Origin: Pleurostoma richardsiae
Lineage: Eukaryota > Ascomycota > Sordariomycetes > Calosphaeriales > Pleurostomataceae
DNA: 64,000 nucleotides
Assembly: GCA_030052745.1 (NCBI GenBank)
Contig: JANBVO010000033.1
Location: forward strand, 186,001-250,000
Direction: 5' to 3'
Below the pieces are notes generated by a model. It did no database searches and was not told where the DNA came from. It saw only the letters and a program-made list of their open reading frames with translations. Made by a program: the position numbers and the translations under genes. Positions 42,050-54,405 of the stretch are shown here, in pieces (within the stretch, counting starts at the first letter, position 1; every line of letters starts with the position of its first letter).

Positions 42050-43234
42050 ATGACGACCAGGGTACGTCCATCCTTCAAACCGCCGGAGTTCATTCACGGT
42101 TCGACAATCTGACCAATCGACATTTCCTCCTGCGACTGACTGATGCCTCAACCTGATGAATTTCCTTTGTCCTCGTCCACCACCAGAGTTATCCGTCCGT
42201 TGGACAGTGATGCCCGACGAAGATCTTCCAATGCTAACCATGCCGTTCAGGATTTTCGTGTCGGTAACAAGTACCGCCTCCGCGGAAAGATCGGATCGGG
42301 CTCGTTTGGGTCTATCTACGCCGGAATTAACATCATCACCGGTGAGGAGATCGCCATCAAACTCGAGAGCGTTAAGGCCAAGCATCCTCAGCTCGAGTAT
42401 GAGGCCCGAGTCTACAGGTCTCTGGCTGGAGGCGTTGGCATCCCCTTCGTTCGCTGGTTCGGCACCGAGGGTGACTACAGTGCTATGGTCCTCGATTTCC
42501 TGGGCCCCAGCTTGGAGGATCTCTTCAACTTCTGCAACCGCAAGTTCTCTCTGAAGACGGTTCTCTTGCTGGCTGACCAGCTCATCTCCCGCATCGAGTA
42601 CATTCACGCCCAGTCGTTCATCCACCGTGACATCAAGCCTGACAACTTGCTGATGGGCATTGGCAAGCGCGGCAATCAGGTCAATGTTATCGACTTTGGA
42701 CTGGCCAAGAAGTACCGCGATCCGAAGACCCATTTGCACATCCCCTACAAAGAGGACAAGAGCCTCACGGGCACTGCCCGATATAGCTCCATCAACACCC
42801 ATCTTGGTGTCGGTACGTTTTGACCTTCGCTGTCAACCTGCAATCTCGCCGGTCGCGCTGACAGCCCGACAGAGCAGTCTCGACGTGACGATATGGAATC
42901 TCTCGGCTATGTCATGCTCTATTTCCTCCGTGGCTCCCTCCCCTGGCAGGGTTTGAAGGCTGCCACCAAGAAAGAGAAGTACGACCGCATCATGGAGAAG
43001 AAGATGAATACTCCCACTGAGGTCCTGTGCCGTGGCTTCCCTAATGAGTTCGCCATCTACCTCAACTACGTTCGTTCGCTTCGCTTCGACGACGACCCCG
43101 ACTACAGCTACCTCCGCAAGATCTTCCGTGACCTCTTTGTCCGTGAGGGATTCCAGTACGACTTTGTCTTCGACTGGACAGTCTACAAGTACCAGAAGAT
43201 CGCCGCTGCTAAGCAGCAGCAGGAGCAGAAATGA
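42050..43234 (+). CDS. Casein kinase I family Ser/Thr kinase, short paralogue
   Basis: Exons 42050-42061, 42251-42812 and 42873-43234 encode 311 residues: a tiny first exon (MTTR), a 189-base intron and a 60-base intron. The protein is unmistakably CK1: GSGSFGS Gly loop, IAIKLE lysine, [36 protein letters not shown] and the RGSLPWQGL motif. CK1 enzymes phosphorylate acidic or primed sites in signalling, trafficking and DNA repair. The protein stops soon after the kinase domain with a Lys/Gln tail, whereas the main fungal CK1 proteins usually have a longer C-terminal region that controls activity. Substitutions such as NLLMG and [15 protein letters not shown] suggest a paralogue rather than the housekeeping copy. 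Codon use looks optimised. Confidence 0.93.
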
Positions 43235-44859
43235 ACTATCGCTGGCCACCTAACCGAGACTGTCTTTTTGTGGGAGCACTGTAATCCTCGAGCGAGAAAC
43301 CAACGGGCCTTGACCAACCATGACTGCGCGCAGGCAGCTCTCTGAAGTCGCCCGGTTTCGGTCACGGTTTGCTAAGACGGGATCTCCACTTGATTTCATA
43401 TCACGACTCCGCACAACCTACACCCTCTCATGGATTGCTTTTCCTTTCGTTCTCCGACGTCTCATCGGTATCGACTCTCCTGTCTCGGGCAGTTGAGGGA
43501 AGACCAGGAGGAAACCGCACGACCTTGCCTCTGGCCTTGTTGCGCGGCTACCCTGCAACTTCCTGCACTGCCTGAACGGCACGCCCGGTATCTTAGGTCA
43601 ACTGAGGTGCCAAAATCAGAGGAGATCTGGACCATGAGCTGCTCTCCGAGTTGTCACCGCCAGCTACCGACCGAGAGCATAGTTCGCCGAGACAACCGTG
43701 GTCTGCGAGCACATCTGGCCACGGACCGGACTACGTCGCTGCGATGAAACAGCTTCCTGATGGTCATGCGTCTTGCCCCTCTCCAGTTTCTTGAATGATA
43801 TGCATCCTAACGCTTTCCCTGCTCTTTGATTTGCATTGGTTTCACGCTTACTCCGGCACGGCCAATCCCCTCTCTGCAACGGTCCGTCAGGGTCCTCTAT
43901 CTGCTCTGCCGGACAAATGCCCTTCTGGGGTAGGTCGCCTTCGACGACACCTCGACCTTCATGTCCAGTCTTCCACAGCGTATGGGCTTGTGCACTGCAG
44001 GAAGGCGGGGTTCACTTTTCAACTTGACGATGGAATCGGTGAACAGGCATGGACACACGCAAAGCCAAGCTAGCTAGGTAGTCACTACACAATCGAGTCT
44101 GCGTTGCTATTAGTCTTCTGTCGAGGAGCTCTCTTGCCTATCCTCCGGAGACTCACCCATCTCCGCAGCGTGTAGACACAGTGCGTGATTAGATAAGAAG
44201 CCGTCGTCGTTAGGCAGCCGCCATCCACCCGTTGCGCGTCGAGATCGGACGCGGGGCAGAGGCGCAGCAACCGCGTCGGGTGCCCTGCCAAGGATCGCGC
44301 TCGCGTTGCCGCGACGCATGCAATACGACGTCCACTTCTCCTCGGACCCGAGGCCTGGTCCAATACGGTCAAGGTACAATGCGTATGTGGAATACCTCAT
44401 CGGCTCTGATTTTGACTTCTCCCATCATCCCGTCGCGGTCCGCACCGACTTGCGGAAGAGGGGCCGCTTCAGCACACTGGACTTTCAGTCCGCCTTCGTC
44501 GCACGCTTCCCAAGTCGCATCGAGAAGAAGAGTTCGGCGGTGGTATGGCCGCCATCTAAGGCGAGAGCTGCATGTAGCTTATTCCTCGTGAAGAGAAAAT
44601 GCCCCTGACCTACCTGACTGCCCCTGACCTACCTGACTGCCCCTGTTATTTTTTTGCTCTTCCTGCACGGACATCTCACGTGGGAGACAACGAAAGTCAC
44701 AACGCTACTCTTCACTTCTACTGCTCTTCATTTTTCACCTTTGCGATGACGACTCATCATAGCTCGGGAATGCAATCAGTTCTTTTTTCAAAGAATTACG
44801 GGCGCGACAATACAGCAATGTGATAATTTTACCGTCACCGTCTTTGTCATCGGCCAAGT
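43235..44859. other. Gene-free stretch
   Basis: This is the 3' flank of the casein kinase gene, then sequence with short open frames. One (44318-44608, MQYDVHFSSDPRPGP) looks slightly protein-like but has no family match. A small tandem repeat lies at 44600-44645. Confidence 0.45.
44600..44645 (+). repeat. 19-bp tandem repeat, ~2.4 copies
   Basis: TGCCCCTGACCTACCTGAC is repeated twice exactly, followed by a third partial TGCCCCTG. Confidence 0.9.
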
Positions 44860-47855
44860 CTAGCTGCCCTTAGTTCGCTTTTCCGACCCCTCCATGAGCT
44901 CATCGGCTCCCCGTTTCTGTCCTACTGCGCGATGGTCCTCTGCGGCAAGGGACTCTAGCAGAATGAGCTCCCGATAGCATTCGCTGCCGAGGAGACCTCG
45001 TAAGAAGTCTCCTTCCAACGCTCTGAGAGCTACCTTCAATCGCTGAACCGCTGTGTTGTACGCTTCGAGTCTTTTCGTATATTCCGTCCCAACCTTCTCT
45101 ACATTCAACGAATGGCCTGTTCCGTTGTCAAGCGATCTTGTTTTGAGTCGAAAGAGATGCCGGTCAGTCAGCAAAGACTCGACGTGCGTCACTCTCGAGC
45201 GGTCCGCAACAAATCGCCACCCCTTTTCATCCTCGGATGCCAAGAATTGATTGAGCGAATCGCAGTCAGCGCAGTGTGTCGACTCGCATCGTCGTGTCTC
45301 ATAGGAAGGACCAGGGAGTTTCTTTGGGCGTTCTGGAAGTTTTGCATGAAGACCATGCCGAATGATGAGGTCGAAAATGTTCCTCGCGGAAGGGGAAGTA
45401 GACAGCTCGTGCTTGTGCTTTTCGATGACCGATGCTAAAGGGTGAAGGAAACAATAGACCAACCCCCTCTCAGATATCTTGCTAGTATCCCAAGACGGCA
45501 GTGCACCTGCCAGGTCATCGCATGTCGCCTCCAGTAGCCGCAGGGCGCATTTACCGGCCCCGATAGCACAGCCATTATCTAGAAAGGACACAAACTCCTC
45601 ACAAGGTCCAACGGTGGCGAGGGTATAGCTCCTGGCAGGGTCCTGGTGGAGGTCGGTCTCATGGAGCAGCAGCTTGCCGCTAGCATGTTCGAAGAGGAAG
45701 TCGAACGCGATCCGGGCCGTCAGAGAAAACTGCTCCTCCTGCCGCCTCTTGCAAATTGTATTGAAGAAATTGTAGAGCAACTTGCGCTCGCCTCGGGAAG
45801 ACAATGCTGGAAGTAACCTAATCGACAACACCGGTTAGCGACTGTGCTTGTGCCACAACAACCCCAGAAAATTCGCACGCCTAGCCTGTCGAATTGTTCA
45901 GCAGGGCATGTCTTCTTACGTAGTCGTGATCCACTCAGAGTCACCGTGACGTGTCTCGATGCTCCGGATAAGGAATGTGTGATCTTCACAACGAAGGATA
46001 GGCTTAGAATCGAACTTCCGGTCTAGTTTCGTTTGGGCCCAATATGTGAAGGAGACTTTTAGGTGGTCGGATATGAGATAGCCTGGTAATTGCTCAAGAA
46101 TAAGCTGCCACGATTCTAGCGAACAGGATCTTTCTAGATCCTCAAACCTACAGTAGTGACGTGTTAGTCATTCAAAGGACCCAGCTGTGGCACGGCAAAG
46201 ATGCGGCCCTTCAACGATTGGGGTACAGTACGAGAGGGAAGCAAATTAAACGTTAAGACTCACCAGGCATCCCATGCAATACCATTGGATATGTTTCCAT
46301 TCTTCTCTTCGATATGGCGACAAATAGTCTCGAGAACGGCCCTGCGGGCGGTAGAATTGCCCGTGACGGACTGCATGGCAGCTCGGTATAATACTTTGTT
46401 GTCAAATTCTACTGCCCAATGTGCAGCTGTTTGCACTATGGGCACCGTTCTGAAACCCGAATGAAGGGCTTTGTTGAGAAGGGCAATGGCTGCTGATCTA
46501 GTTGCTGCGTCCTGGTGAGTCTCAAGATCTCTGTCAACCATGGAGACCATATTCTCCGGCGCCATAGTGGCTCTAGGAATCCCAGCCAGAAATCGAAGTA
46601 GATATCTCTTCGGAACTAGCATTGCAACCTGAGATCAGAGTCAGTCAGATCGAACACGATAACTCAGGGAAATCACTCAGCTGCTTGTGCACGTACAGTG
46701 TCGTGATAGCGGAAACACGGCGGAGCGTCCTCGTTTCCGGTGTATTCAGCCTCGTCCGAGCTGTCGGGATCTCGCTCAGAGAAGTTCAAAATTTCCGGTG
46801 GATTCACCACGAAATTTGATCCGATCACCGTGCCATACCAAGAATACATAGTGTCCAGAGAGAAGAAGGTTTCCTGGTATGCAGAGGAATCGTCCTCGTC
46901 TCCCACCTCGGATCGTGTGATGTGTGCCAGAGCGAGGAACACGCCGCTGTCAGAGCACGTGTCGTAGAGGAACTGGCAGACTGCTCGATCACGGCCCTTC
47001 ATATTGGCGAGTGACAAGCTCGATTCCGTGTACTGATGGTCGAGAATAAATATAGTAGAGCACGTATTCAAGAGGGGCCTTAACCTTCCAGTCAAGAAGA
47101 ATCGACTGCAAATCTTGCGACTGCTGATGGAAGAACAGGGCCGATTGCTTGAGGGGCCCGATTTGGATGAGCTTGTACGTCAGAACCAGTCGGTATCCTC
47201 TCTTAAGCTTTGAGACCTCATGCGTCACATCGGAGAACCAGGCCAGTGCCGTGATATCCCAAGCAGAGGACGGCGCAGTGGCAAAGGTTCGCTGCTCAGA
47301 CTTGAAAGACAGGAGGACGTCCCCTCCTTCATGCTGGGAAGGAAGACAGACGACCAGGGTTCCCACCATGCCGGTCTCCTTCTCGGAGTCCTTATGGCGC
47401 TTGAAAAAGGAGCCTTCTTCGTACAAGAGCAGTTTGTGGAGGCTGGCGGTCACATCTAACAAGCCGAGCCCGTCGGCGGCGTGCTGGAGGATCTTGGAGA
47501 AGCACGACTCCCACGCCGGGTTCGCCAGCTCAAATTGAGAGGGATCTAGTTCCCAAGTATTGCGCACACTGGTGTCGACGACGGTCTGACTACCCTTACC
47601 GAAGGGGGCCTGTCGACAGACACGTTTGATCGCTTCAGCGTCGGAAGGAGCTAGAGGTAGGGGGATGATGCGATTGCCGTCAAGTTGTATGCCCGGATTG
47701 GCGAATCTCTCATGACGACTGCAGATGGCGAAGTCCCCAGAAGATTCGATGCTATTCAAGCAGCCGAGGAGACTCGTTTTCCAGGTATCCGCAACACGCC
47801 CAATCGAGGCATCAGAGCTCGAGTCTGTGTCTGACTCCGAATCTGAGCCACTCAT
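44860..47855 (-). pseudogene. 2OG-Fe(II) oxygenase family gene with a one-base frameshift
   Basis: Exons 47855-46697, 46628-46264, 46147-45920 and 45817-44860 (introns of 68, 116 and 102 bases) would encode ~902 residues. The first ~230 residues carry the 2-oxoglutarate/iron dioxygenase facial triad: H154 and D156 in RHKDSE, H212 in DVTHEV, and the 2OG-binding Arg in KRGYRL. In the first exon the frame LEYVLYYIYSRP must switch by one base to reach LDHQYTESSLSLANMKGRD, at about 47028-47040. Exon 1 is 1159 bases, one more than a multiple of three, consistent with a single extra base. A 32-base intron there is formally possible but too short and would remove the conserved LDHxYT motif. An earlier ATG at 47981 exists. 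Everything else looks intact, so the lesion is young or an assembly error. Confidence 0.75.
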
Positions 47856-47981
47856 GCTGACCCGCAGGGTGACAGAGGCTCGCTCTCGAGGCTGTATTGA
47901 AAGATTTTGGTGCGAATCGATTGCTGCTGCGCTTGTGCCCTTTAGTGGCTCAATTTGCAGACGAAAAGATGTAGTACGCAT

Positions 47982-48935
47982 GCTCGATGTTTCCTGGGGT
48001 TACATTATTATTATAATACTCCAGCAGCCGCCCCCGCAAGTCAAGATCCGGCATGCGGCATGTTTGCTGGGTGATGATTGGACCTGAATCATTCCCGTTA
48101 TCACTTTCTATGGCTGCCTAGAATGAGTGATGCCGAAACTGTTGAATGACGTTGCTCACCTCCAATCACCCCTCGGTCAATAAGAGAATTCCGCACAGCA
48201 GAGCATGCCGGCTGCCGATAATTGGACACCAGACTTGGTAATCTGCAGCGGTTGCGCAAGAAAAAATACCTGTATGGATCGGACATCAGCGATCGAACCA
48301 GGATCCGTGTACCACCCCCGTACCGCAACGGCGCGTTCCGCCTTTCAGAGCTTTAAGATTGCCCCACAGCCAACCATTTGCTTTAGCTGGATGCTGGGAC
48401 ACTCCTCTGTTTCGAGGACGCAGCTGACGATGGGCGACCCTTGAAGCTGTCGAGAGGTGGCGATCTGTCCCCGACATTCCATTCTGGACCGTCCGTCCCT
48501 GCATCGGGGCTGCAAATACTCGAATCAGAACGCAACCGTCCAGCTCAGATGAACTCATGGAGCTTGGCAACGACTAGCACACTATGTCTGATCGTCTGTC
48601 GGACAGAGCCGTTCTTGACTTGAGTGTTCCCCTTTGACTCTTCGCCGATCCAGTCACCCCACCTGGGAGAGCAGCTTTTGCTCGCTAGTTTGGGTGTCGG
48701 GAATTTGATCCCTCAGACACGAGATGGAATACAGAAATACGTCAAGGAGCGAGTTGTACCGTCGCGATAGACTTTCTATTGGCATTCTGGATCGGAATGA
48801 TTGTCACGTGATTCAAGGCTGGATGACAGCGCCACTACCCCGCTCATCTGCTTTATCTTAGGGGTGACGAACCTGGCTGCTTCACTAGCAGCATCATAAT
48901 TGTATCAATCTCTTCTTGCGATACGGCTGACGATC
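47982..48935. other. Gene-free stretch
   Basis: Region between divergent genes. Part of 48190-48260 (GAGCATGCCGGCTGCCGATAATTGGACACC, AGCGGTTGCG) resembles 54260-54330 and is probably a repeat fragment. No gene supported. Confidence 0.5.
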
Positions 48936-50436
48936 ATGAATACATCACTGGAGGCACTACTCTTCCCTGCCGACGGCACCGCGATCCGTCTTGTCAAGTA
49001 TGATACCAAGCAGCGAGAGGAAGGAGACGGGACGGTCGATTTCTACGAACATCTGCCGGATCTGAGGCCCTGGTTCGGAGAAGCTTTCCCGGAACGAGAC
49101 TTTGCAGATTTCTATGTCGACAGCAAGGAGCAGCGCGGCTCATACGGTGCCCTTGTCCGCTCCGACAACCAGTCGATTCACGGTGCGTATTGCCTGTACT
49201 ACACGACAGCTCCCGCGCTGCCCTTGAACGAGACTTGCAGGCGTCTGGTGGGGAATGGCCCGCCGGAGGAGCGGCTCTTCTGGAGAGGGGACGTGCTGCT
49301 GGTCAGATATGCAGGGGAATTGGGTATGGGTCACGAATACATTGGTGCCCCTCACGCTGTGTCATCCGCAGCAGAGCAAGTAATCAGAAGCATGTATGAG
49401 AATCAGGCGCTGGAGAAGAAGAGAGATTCCGATCTGAAATTCGAGCTTGAGATGCAGGGAGCAAGTAAGCCCTAGTCTTCGGTGGGGTGGCTCTGGCTAC
49501 CGTCGGATCCGGCTAATACGTCACTCTCCCACAGGATATCGCTTCCCAGACATGTTCAGAGCAGAGGAAGCTGGCGCCGTAGAAAGATTCCGGACCGGGA
49601 TGACAAATGAAGAAGATGCAGACCTGATCGGCAGACTATCGCGATACGTAGTGCGGTGGCCCAGCGGGAGCACGAGACGACTTCTTGATCTATCGACGGC
49701 GCTCTGCAGCGCCCAGAACTTCGACGGGCAAGGTGGTCGAGTGAACCAGCCAGAGGCTCAGCCGTTTGCTGGTGCAGGCCTGGACCCTGGAGCTCCTGCT
49801 CCCCGACCATCACTCGCCTCTGATGTACGAGTAAGTCTGCAGGTCGGTGAGCGTCGATTCACCACGACTAAGGAGACTTTGGTGGGGGAGAGCCATTTCT
49901 TCGCGTCTCTTCTGTCAGGGCGGTGGAAGAATGCTCTGGAAGACGGTTCCTACTTTATTGACGCCGATCCTGTCCTCTTCGAGCACATTCTCCGCTTCCT
50001 CCGCAGAGGTGTGTACCCGCTCTTTTTCGACGTGGTCAAGGGTCACGACCATATCCTGTACCATTCCCTGCAGGAAGAAGCGCGCTATTTCGGCATACCT
50101 CGACTCGAGGATTGGCTGGAGCAGAAGCGATACCTCGAGGCTGTGAGGGTCGATAGGACCCTAGAAATACGTGATGAAGGCACCATCGCCGGTCAAGATA
50201 CTGCAGTGAGTGCTGACACACTGATCGACTACTATCCATCTTGGGGGAAAAGGAAGATCTATGTTTGTCCTCGTGGGATATCTTTACATAGGGGTAAGCC
50301 ATCTGCGTGCGGGAAGGATTGCCACAAGGCCAAGGGTGATGCAGTAGATCACTACGACACTGTGCCTTGGCTGCGGATGCTGGTGGTGCAGAAGAGAGTG
50401 ACGTACATGCCGGAAATCTGCGTAGCTCGAGACTGA
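48936..50436 (+). CDS. BTB/POZ (T1-type) domain protein
   Basis: Exons 48936-49464 and 49535-50436 around a 70-base intron encode 476 residues. The first ~176 residues form an unrecognised globular region with several acidic and aromatic residues. Residues ~273-376 are a BTB domain of the potassium-channel-tetramerisation (KCTD) type: VRVSLQVGERRFTTTKETL, SHFFASLLSGRW, FIDADPVLFEHILRFLRRG and a terminal EEARYFGI helix. KCTD-like BTB proteins often oligomerise and act as adaptors for Cul3 ubiquitin ligases; that role is inference here. The C-terminal ~100 residues contain Cys/His positions (ACGKDCHKAKGDAVDH) that might bind metal. The ATG at 48936 is preferred to an upstream TTG. Confidence 0.8.
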
Positions 50437-51099
50437 GATGTTCCGCGGTCACTGAGCTAGGTCCTCGAATACGATCTTGATCCGTCCGAAACTCGTTGGC
50501 CGTGCTGCTGTATGAGACCGTCCGTGCAGGACGTGCCATTGCGGGAGTAATACGTTCCCTTTAAGCGCCTCCAGCATCTACCCTCTCCCTGTGACCTCTG
50601 ACCCCTGGGCGCGCGACAATTTCTGGCCGAGGACACTTGTCCTCGGAGCTCTTCTGCCGCGCCATGGTCGTGACCCAAAGCCCCCCCCGAGTTTGTCTCT
50701 CTTCCAGTGAGGACAACTCGTCTAAGCAGGTCAGCCCGAAAAAGACGAAGTCTGCAGGGTGGTCAGCCCGCCTGGGAAGAGAACGGCTCGACACATAGCG
50801 CCTGCGCTCGCTGACGAAGTGTCACGCGCCGGCCTCGGAAAAACATACTGATCAAACCACCTGCGAGTCTATACCTGCGAGTTTACTTGAGTGTTGCTGC
50901 AGCCGCTTATTTTACGGCTCTTCCTTTACATCAACTATAGAGTACTCCCGGAGAGCGCACCTTCTCTCCTGCCGTCATCCCGACGAAGAGGGCCAAAGAT
51001 CCGTCCTGAACAAGCCTTTCTCGTGCTCGAAAGGGAAGATGGAGACTATCGTGACTACCCAACAAATGCCAACGATTTTCGCTGTTCCCACCTTACCCC
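50437..51099. other. Gene-free stretch
   Basis: Convergent 3' ends. No gene, RNA or repeat supported. Confidence 0.5.
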
Positions 51100-53566
51100 T
51101 CACGTACTGGACTTTGCTTTGCGCTCGTCTTCCAACTTCCTGATCTTCTTCCAGATTGCATCTTTGTGCGCGGAGAGGCGTGTGGTAGCGGCCCATATTT
51201 TTTCCACGGCTGTCGGATCGAGTAGCATAATATCGCGGCGAGAGCGGTATTGCTCTGCCGCCTTCTCCTTGTCCTCCCCTTCCTTCAACTCCTCCTCATT
51301 CGTCCAGGTAGGCAACGCCCCGACGCCGACTTTCCACGCCTGCGCCGCTTCCGCGTCGTCCGCCGCCGTGGCAGCAGCGGCAGGGTCGAGCACCTCGAGC
51401 CGCCCCTCGCGGTCACGCGTCACCAGCCCATATCGCAGGCGGCCGTGGTCTGGCTCCCGCAGAAGGACCAGCGTGTGCTCCCCGTGCACGATAGGATAGG
51501 AGCCGCGGGCAGGCAGCGAGTTCCACTCTAAGATACAGCCGCCTTGCATCTCGCGTGTGGCGAGACTAAATGCCTCGGCCGGGAAGGCGGAAGACACCCT
51601 ATATTCGGACTTTTTCTTTTCGGTCAGTGGGGTTCTTGCCGCTAAAACGTGACGTACTTGCCTTTTTGTTGCCCGTAGCCATCATCAGAGGAATGACCAA
51701 AGGCCAACGGTCCGTTAAGGTACAAGTGCTGTCGGCAATGTCATTGCAGGACATGAACTCCTCGATGCGCGCCACAGACGTATAAACCTCGGCGAGGGGT
51801 GCCCAGGCGTCGTGATGCGGTAAAGCGATGTGTCGGGCCCAGATGGTGTTCGACTCATCATATTTAAAGACGCGACGGTGAAAATCGGGATGCAGGAGCA
51901 TTGCGAGCGTGTCGACGTCGAGAATCTCGAGACTCAGCTTGCCGTTGGGAATATGCGCCAGACCGGCCGAGTACGGCCGCGTCTTCGAGGCTTCGAATTC
52001 CACGGTCCCGAGCGTCATCCACACAACCTGGCGAATACGTGTTTGCGTTGGTGCAATGGGTGGCGGAGGCTGAACGGGGACCAAACTTTTCTTCGTGCGA
52101 TAATTTTGCCTAGCCCACCTTTCCAGCGGCGCCAGGAAGCCGGCGCGGCTCGTGAGCTTGGATATCCGGCCATTCGCGATGCTGGCGACCTCCTCCAGGG
52201 GTAGGCCCGGGTTGTCCCAGATAATCAGCTCATATATGGTCATCTCCCTCAAGATGCTGGCTAGGTGGTCTGGTGTAAGTGACTTGTTGAAGGAGATGTT
52301 CAGCATTTTCAGGGTCTTCGTCGCTCTTTTTTTGATGGCCAAGTTATGAGCGCAGACGCTCTTGACAAGCTCGACAACCTGGTCGCCGGACAAGTCCCGT
52401 AATCGGCTCAGATCAAGGTCTTTGACATAGGTCTTGCTGTATGTCAAGACAGCCAGGAGGAGTGGCACGGCGCCCCTGTGTTCGGCCGTGAAGTCCTCCG
52501 GATGTTTCTGTATGTAGCGCTTTAACAGCGGCCGAAACCTCGAGTTTCTTTTCTGGACACGTAGTTTGCTTTGGGGGCAGGAAACGAGAAGCTCCTGGAT
52601 CGTGCTACAAATACGCTCGTCGACCGGCTCGGATCCTCTCTTGCGCTTCCTCGACGCTGGTGCTTTCTCCTTCAACACTGACGCTTCTTCGTCTACGTCC
52701 TCATCACCCTGCGCAGTCTCGTCATCATCATCTTTTTCCTCACATTCGCTATCCGAATCTTCCGACGTCAACTCTGGCGGAAACGAGGGCCACACCTCTC
52801 TGAGCGCCTCGATGGATGTGACAGGTGAAGGGCCATCAACCCCGTAGGCCGATACTATGTCGACGATGGGGTCCTCGTCCTCGAGGCCGAACGCCATGAG
52901 CCACTGGTGTCCGTTAAGCGGCCGAAGCCTGAGGTTTCGGTATGTCCGTTTGCGTGCCATGCCGCACGCCTGGTGAGCTGGTATCACGAAGGCGTAAGAG
53001 TGGTCAGTGAGGTCGATGACCGTACATCCTGGCTCCCACATGCCATTTCCACCCCAGTTCGGGGGCGAGTTCCACTGCCGCGTGCACACTTCATGCAGGA
53101 ATCCATTCCCAAAATCAGACGAGACGGCGCCGAGGTATAGACATGTGTCGACGAAGGGGAACTTGGGCACTAGGGCCGCGACGCGTTCCTCGTCAAGCTT
53201 GCGGAGCTCTTCATCAAACTCTCGTGACCGATCAGTAGGAAGAGGCTTATGCTCGCTCAGAAATCGACGATATTCCATGTCCGCATCCCGGCTCCATTCG
53301 TCATCGGGCACCGTCTCCGCGTAAGCTAAGTCGAGGTCGATATACCTTTGGTTCTCCTTAAAGTACGTTAGTATCCTCCTGACAACTGCTCGAGCGGGTT
53401 GTCAGCGACTCTCAGTGTCTACAATGAGGCTAAAGTGAACATGGGATCACGTCGTACCTTGCACCATGTCCCAATTAGGATCAGCTCTTGGCAGCTCAAG
53501 GCAGGCTATGGGGCGGCGCCTCCCCTTGACCGTGGCGATAACATGCAGCGGGTGCACGAGGCCCAT
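51100..53566 (-). CDS. Leucine-rich-repeat-like hypothetical protein, multi-exon
   Basis: A short first exon (53566-53458, starting MGLVHPLHVIATVKGRRRP) splices over 72 bases to the long exon beginning 53385 (VVRRILTYFKENQRYIDLDL), which otherwise lacks an ATG. The long frame ends at a stop at 51599, but 51597-51100 continues with excellent coding character in another frame (GGCILEWNSLPARGSYPIV). Joining needs either a weak GTCACG donor to the TATAG acceptor or a one-base change; the stronger GTACGT donor gives the wrong frame. Total length would be ~775 residues. The middle contains LRR-like units (DLSRLRDLSGDQVVELVKSV; LKMLNISFNKSLTPDHLASIL) after an acidic, NLS-bearing linker. The function is unknown, possibly a protein-interaction scaffold. 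Confidence 0.65.
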
Positions 53567-54405
53567 ACTGCTCACAAGAACGGGACAGTAGAAGATGGTG
53601 CCGGTATCAAAATTCGCTGTACAAAGAAAGATAATAGGAGTAAATTCAATCAAGAAGACGAACAAAAGGGAACGAGCAGAAGGATCCGTCTCATCAAGAT
53701 GGGCCAACCTGGCTCAAATTCCAAGATGCAGGCAGGAGGGAGCGTGCCCAGCATGCTACAACCAATGAATTACCGGGTGGAGGCGAAAGTGTGAGACTGT
53801 TGAGGCCTTCTCGTGTCACAGGCAGCCACTTGTCAAGCAGCACGCGTGATGAGGGCTAATCCATTGGCCTGTACGAACCCGTCGCCTTCACGACGATCAG
53901 CACACGAGTCCGGTGAGATGAGTCGCACGAGCGCCGTATGGGGGTTATCGGAGCATGCTTGTCCAATGATCGACCCAGGATAAGATAGTCGAAACACTCT
54001 ACCTGTGACTCATGGAGGCTGCTAGGTTAGGACATCGTGTTAGGTCTTACTAGCAGGCGGCTGGACACCTGCTTCCTATGCCATCTTTGAGAACGCACGG
54101 GCCACAAGTGTTTTCATCCCGTTGTGATCCGTGATCCTCTTAGGTGAAATCGAATGCGGCCTGTTACTACATCGGGGATAGTCCTCTTCTGTCCCAACGC
54201 GGCGCGTTCCTAGACTTGTTGTCCATCTCGGTGCCAGGCCAAACACAGCTAATCATTCAAGAGCATGCCGCTGCCGGTATTTGGACACACACTTGATATT
54301 CTGACTCAAGGGTGAACCGTGCAGCGGTTGCGTTCCGCACCCGGCACCGTGCTCTCTCAATCTTGTCTCTCTCTTCTTCGACGTCAGTCACCCTCACAAT
54401 CAAGT
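53567..54405. other. Gene-free stretch with repeat copy G
   Basis: Sequence between divergent genes. 53975-54285 is related to the 41330-41740 repeat and contains palindrome copy G. It would include the promoter of the gene at 54406. Confidence 0.55.
54095..54133 (+). repeat. Dispersed palindromic repeat, copy G
   Basis: GCACGGGCCACAAGTG ... TTGTGATCCGTG, preceded by CTTTGAGAAC as in copy A. It is ~270 bases upstream of the PD-(D/E)XK-like gene at 54406. Confidence 0.8.

Noticed and set aside
41951-42802. 283-codon minus-strand frame
   Set aside because: It is the antisense shadow of the casein kinase I exons, which are unambiguous on the plus strand.
47025-47056. A 32-base intron in the 2OG oxygenase gene that would remove the frameshift
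   Set aside because: It is shorter than any other intron in the window and would delete the conserved LDHxYT motif; a one-base indel is simpler.
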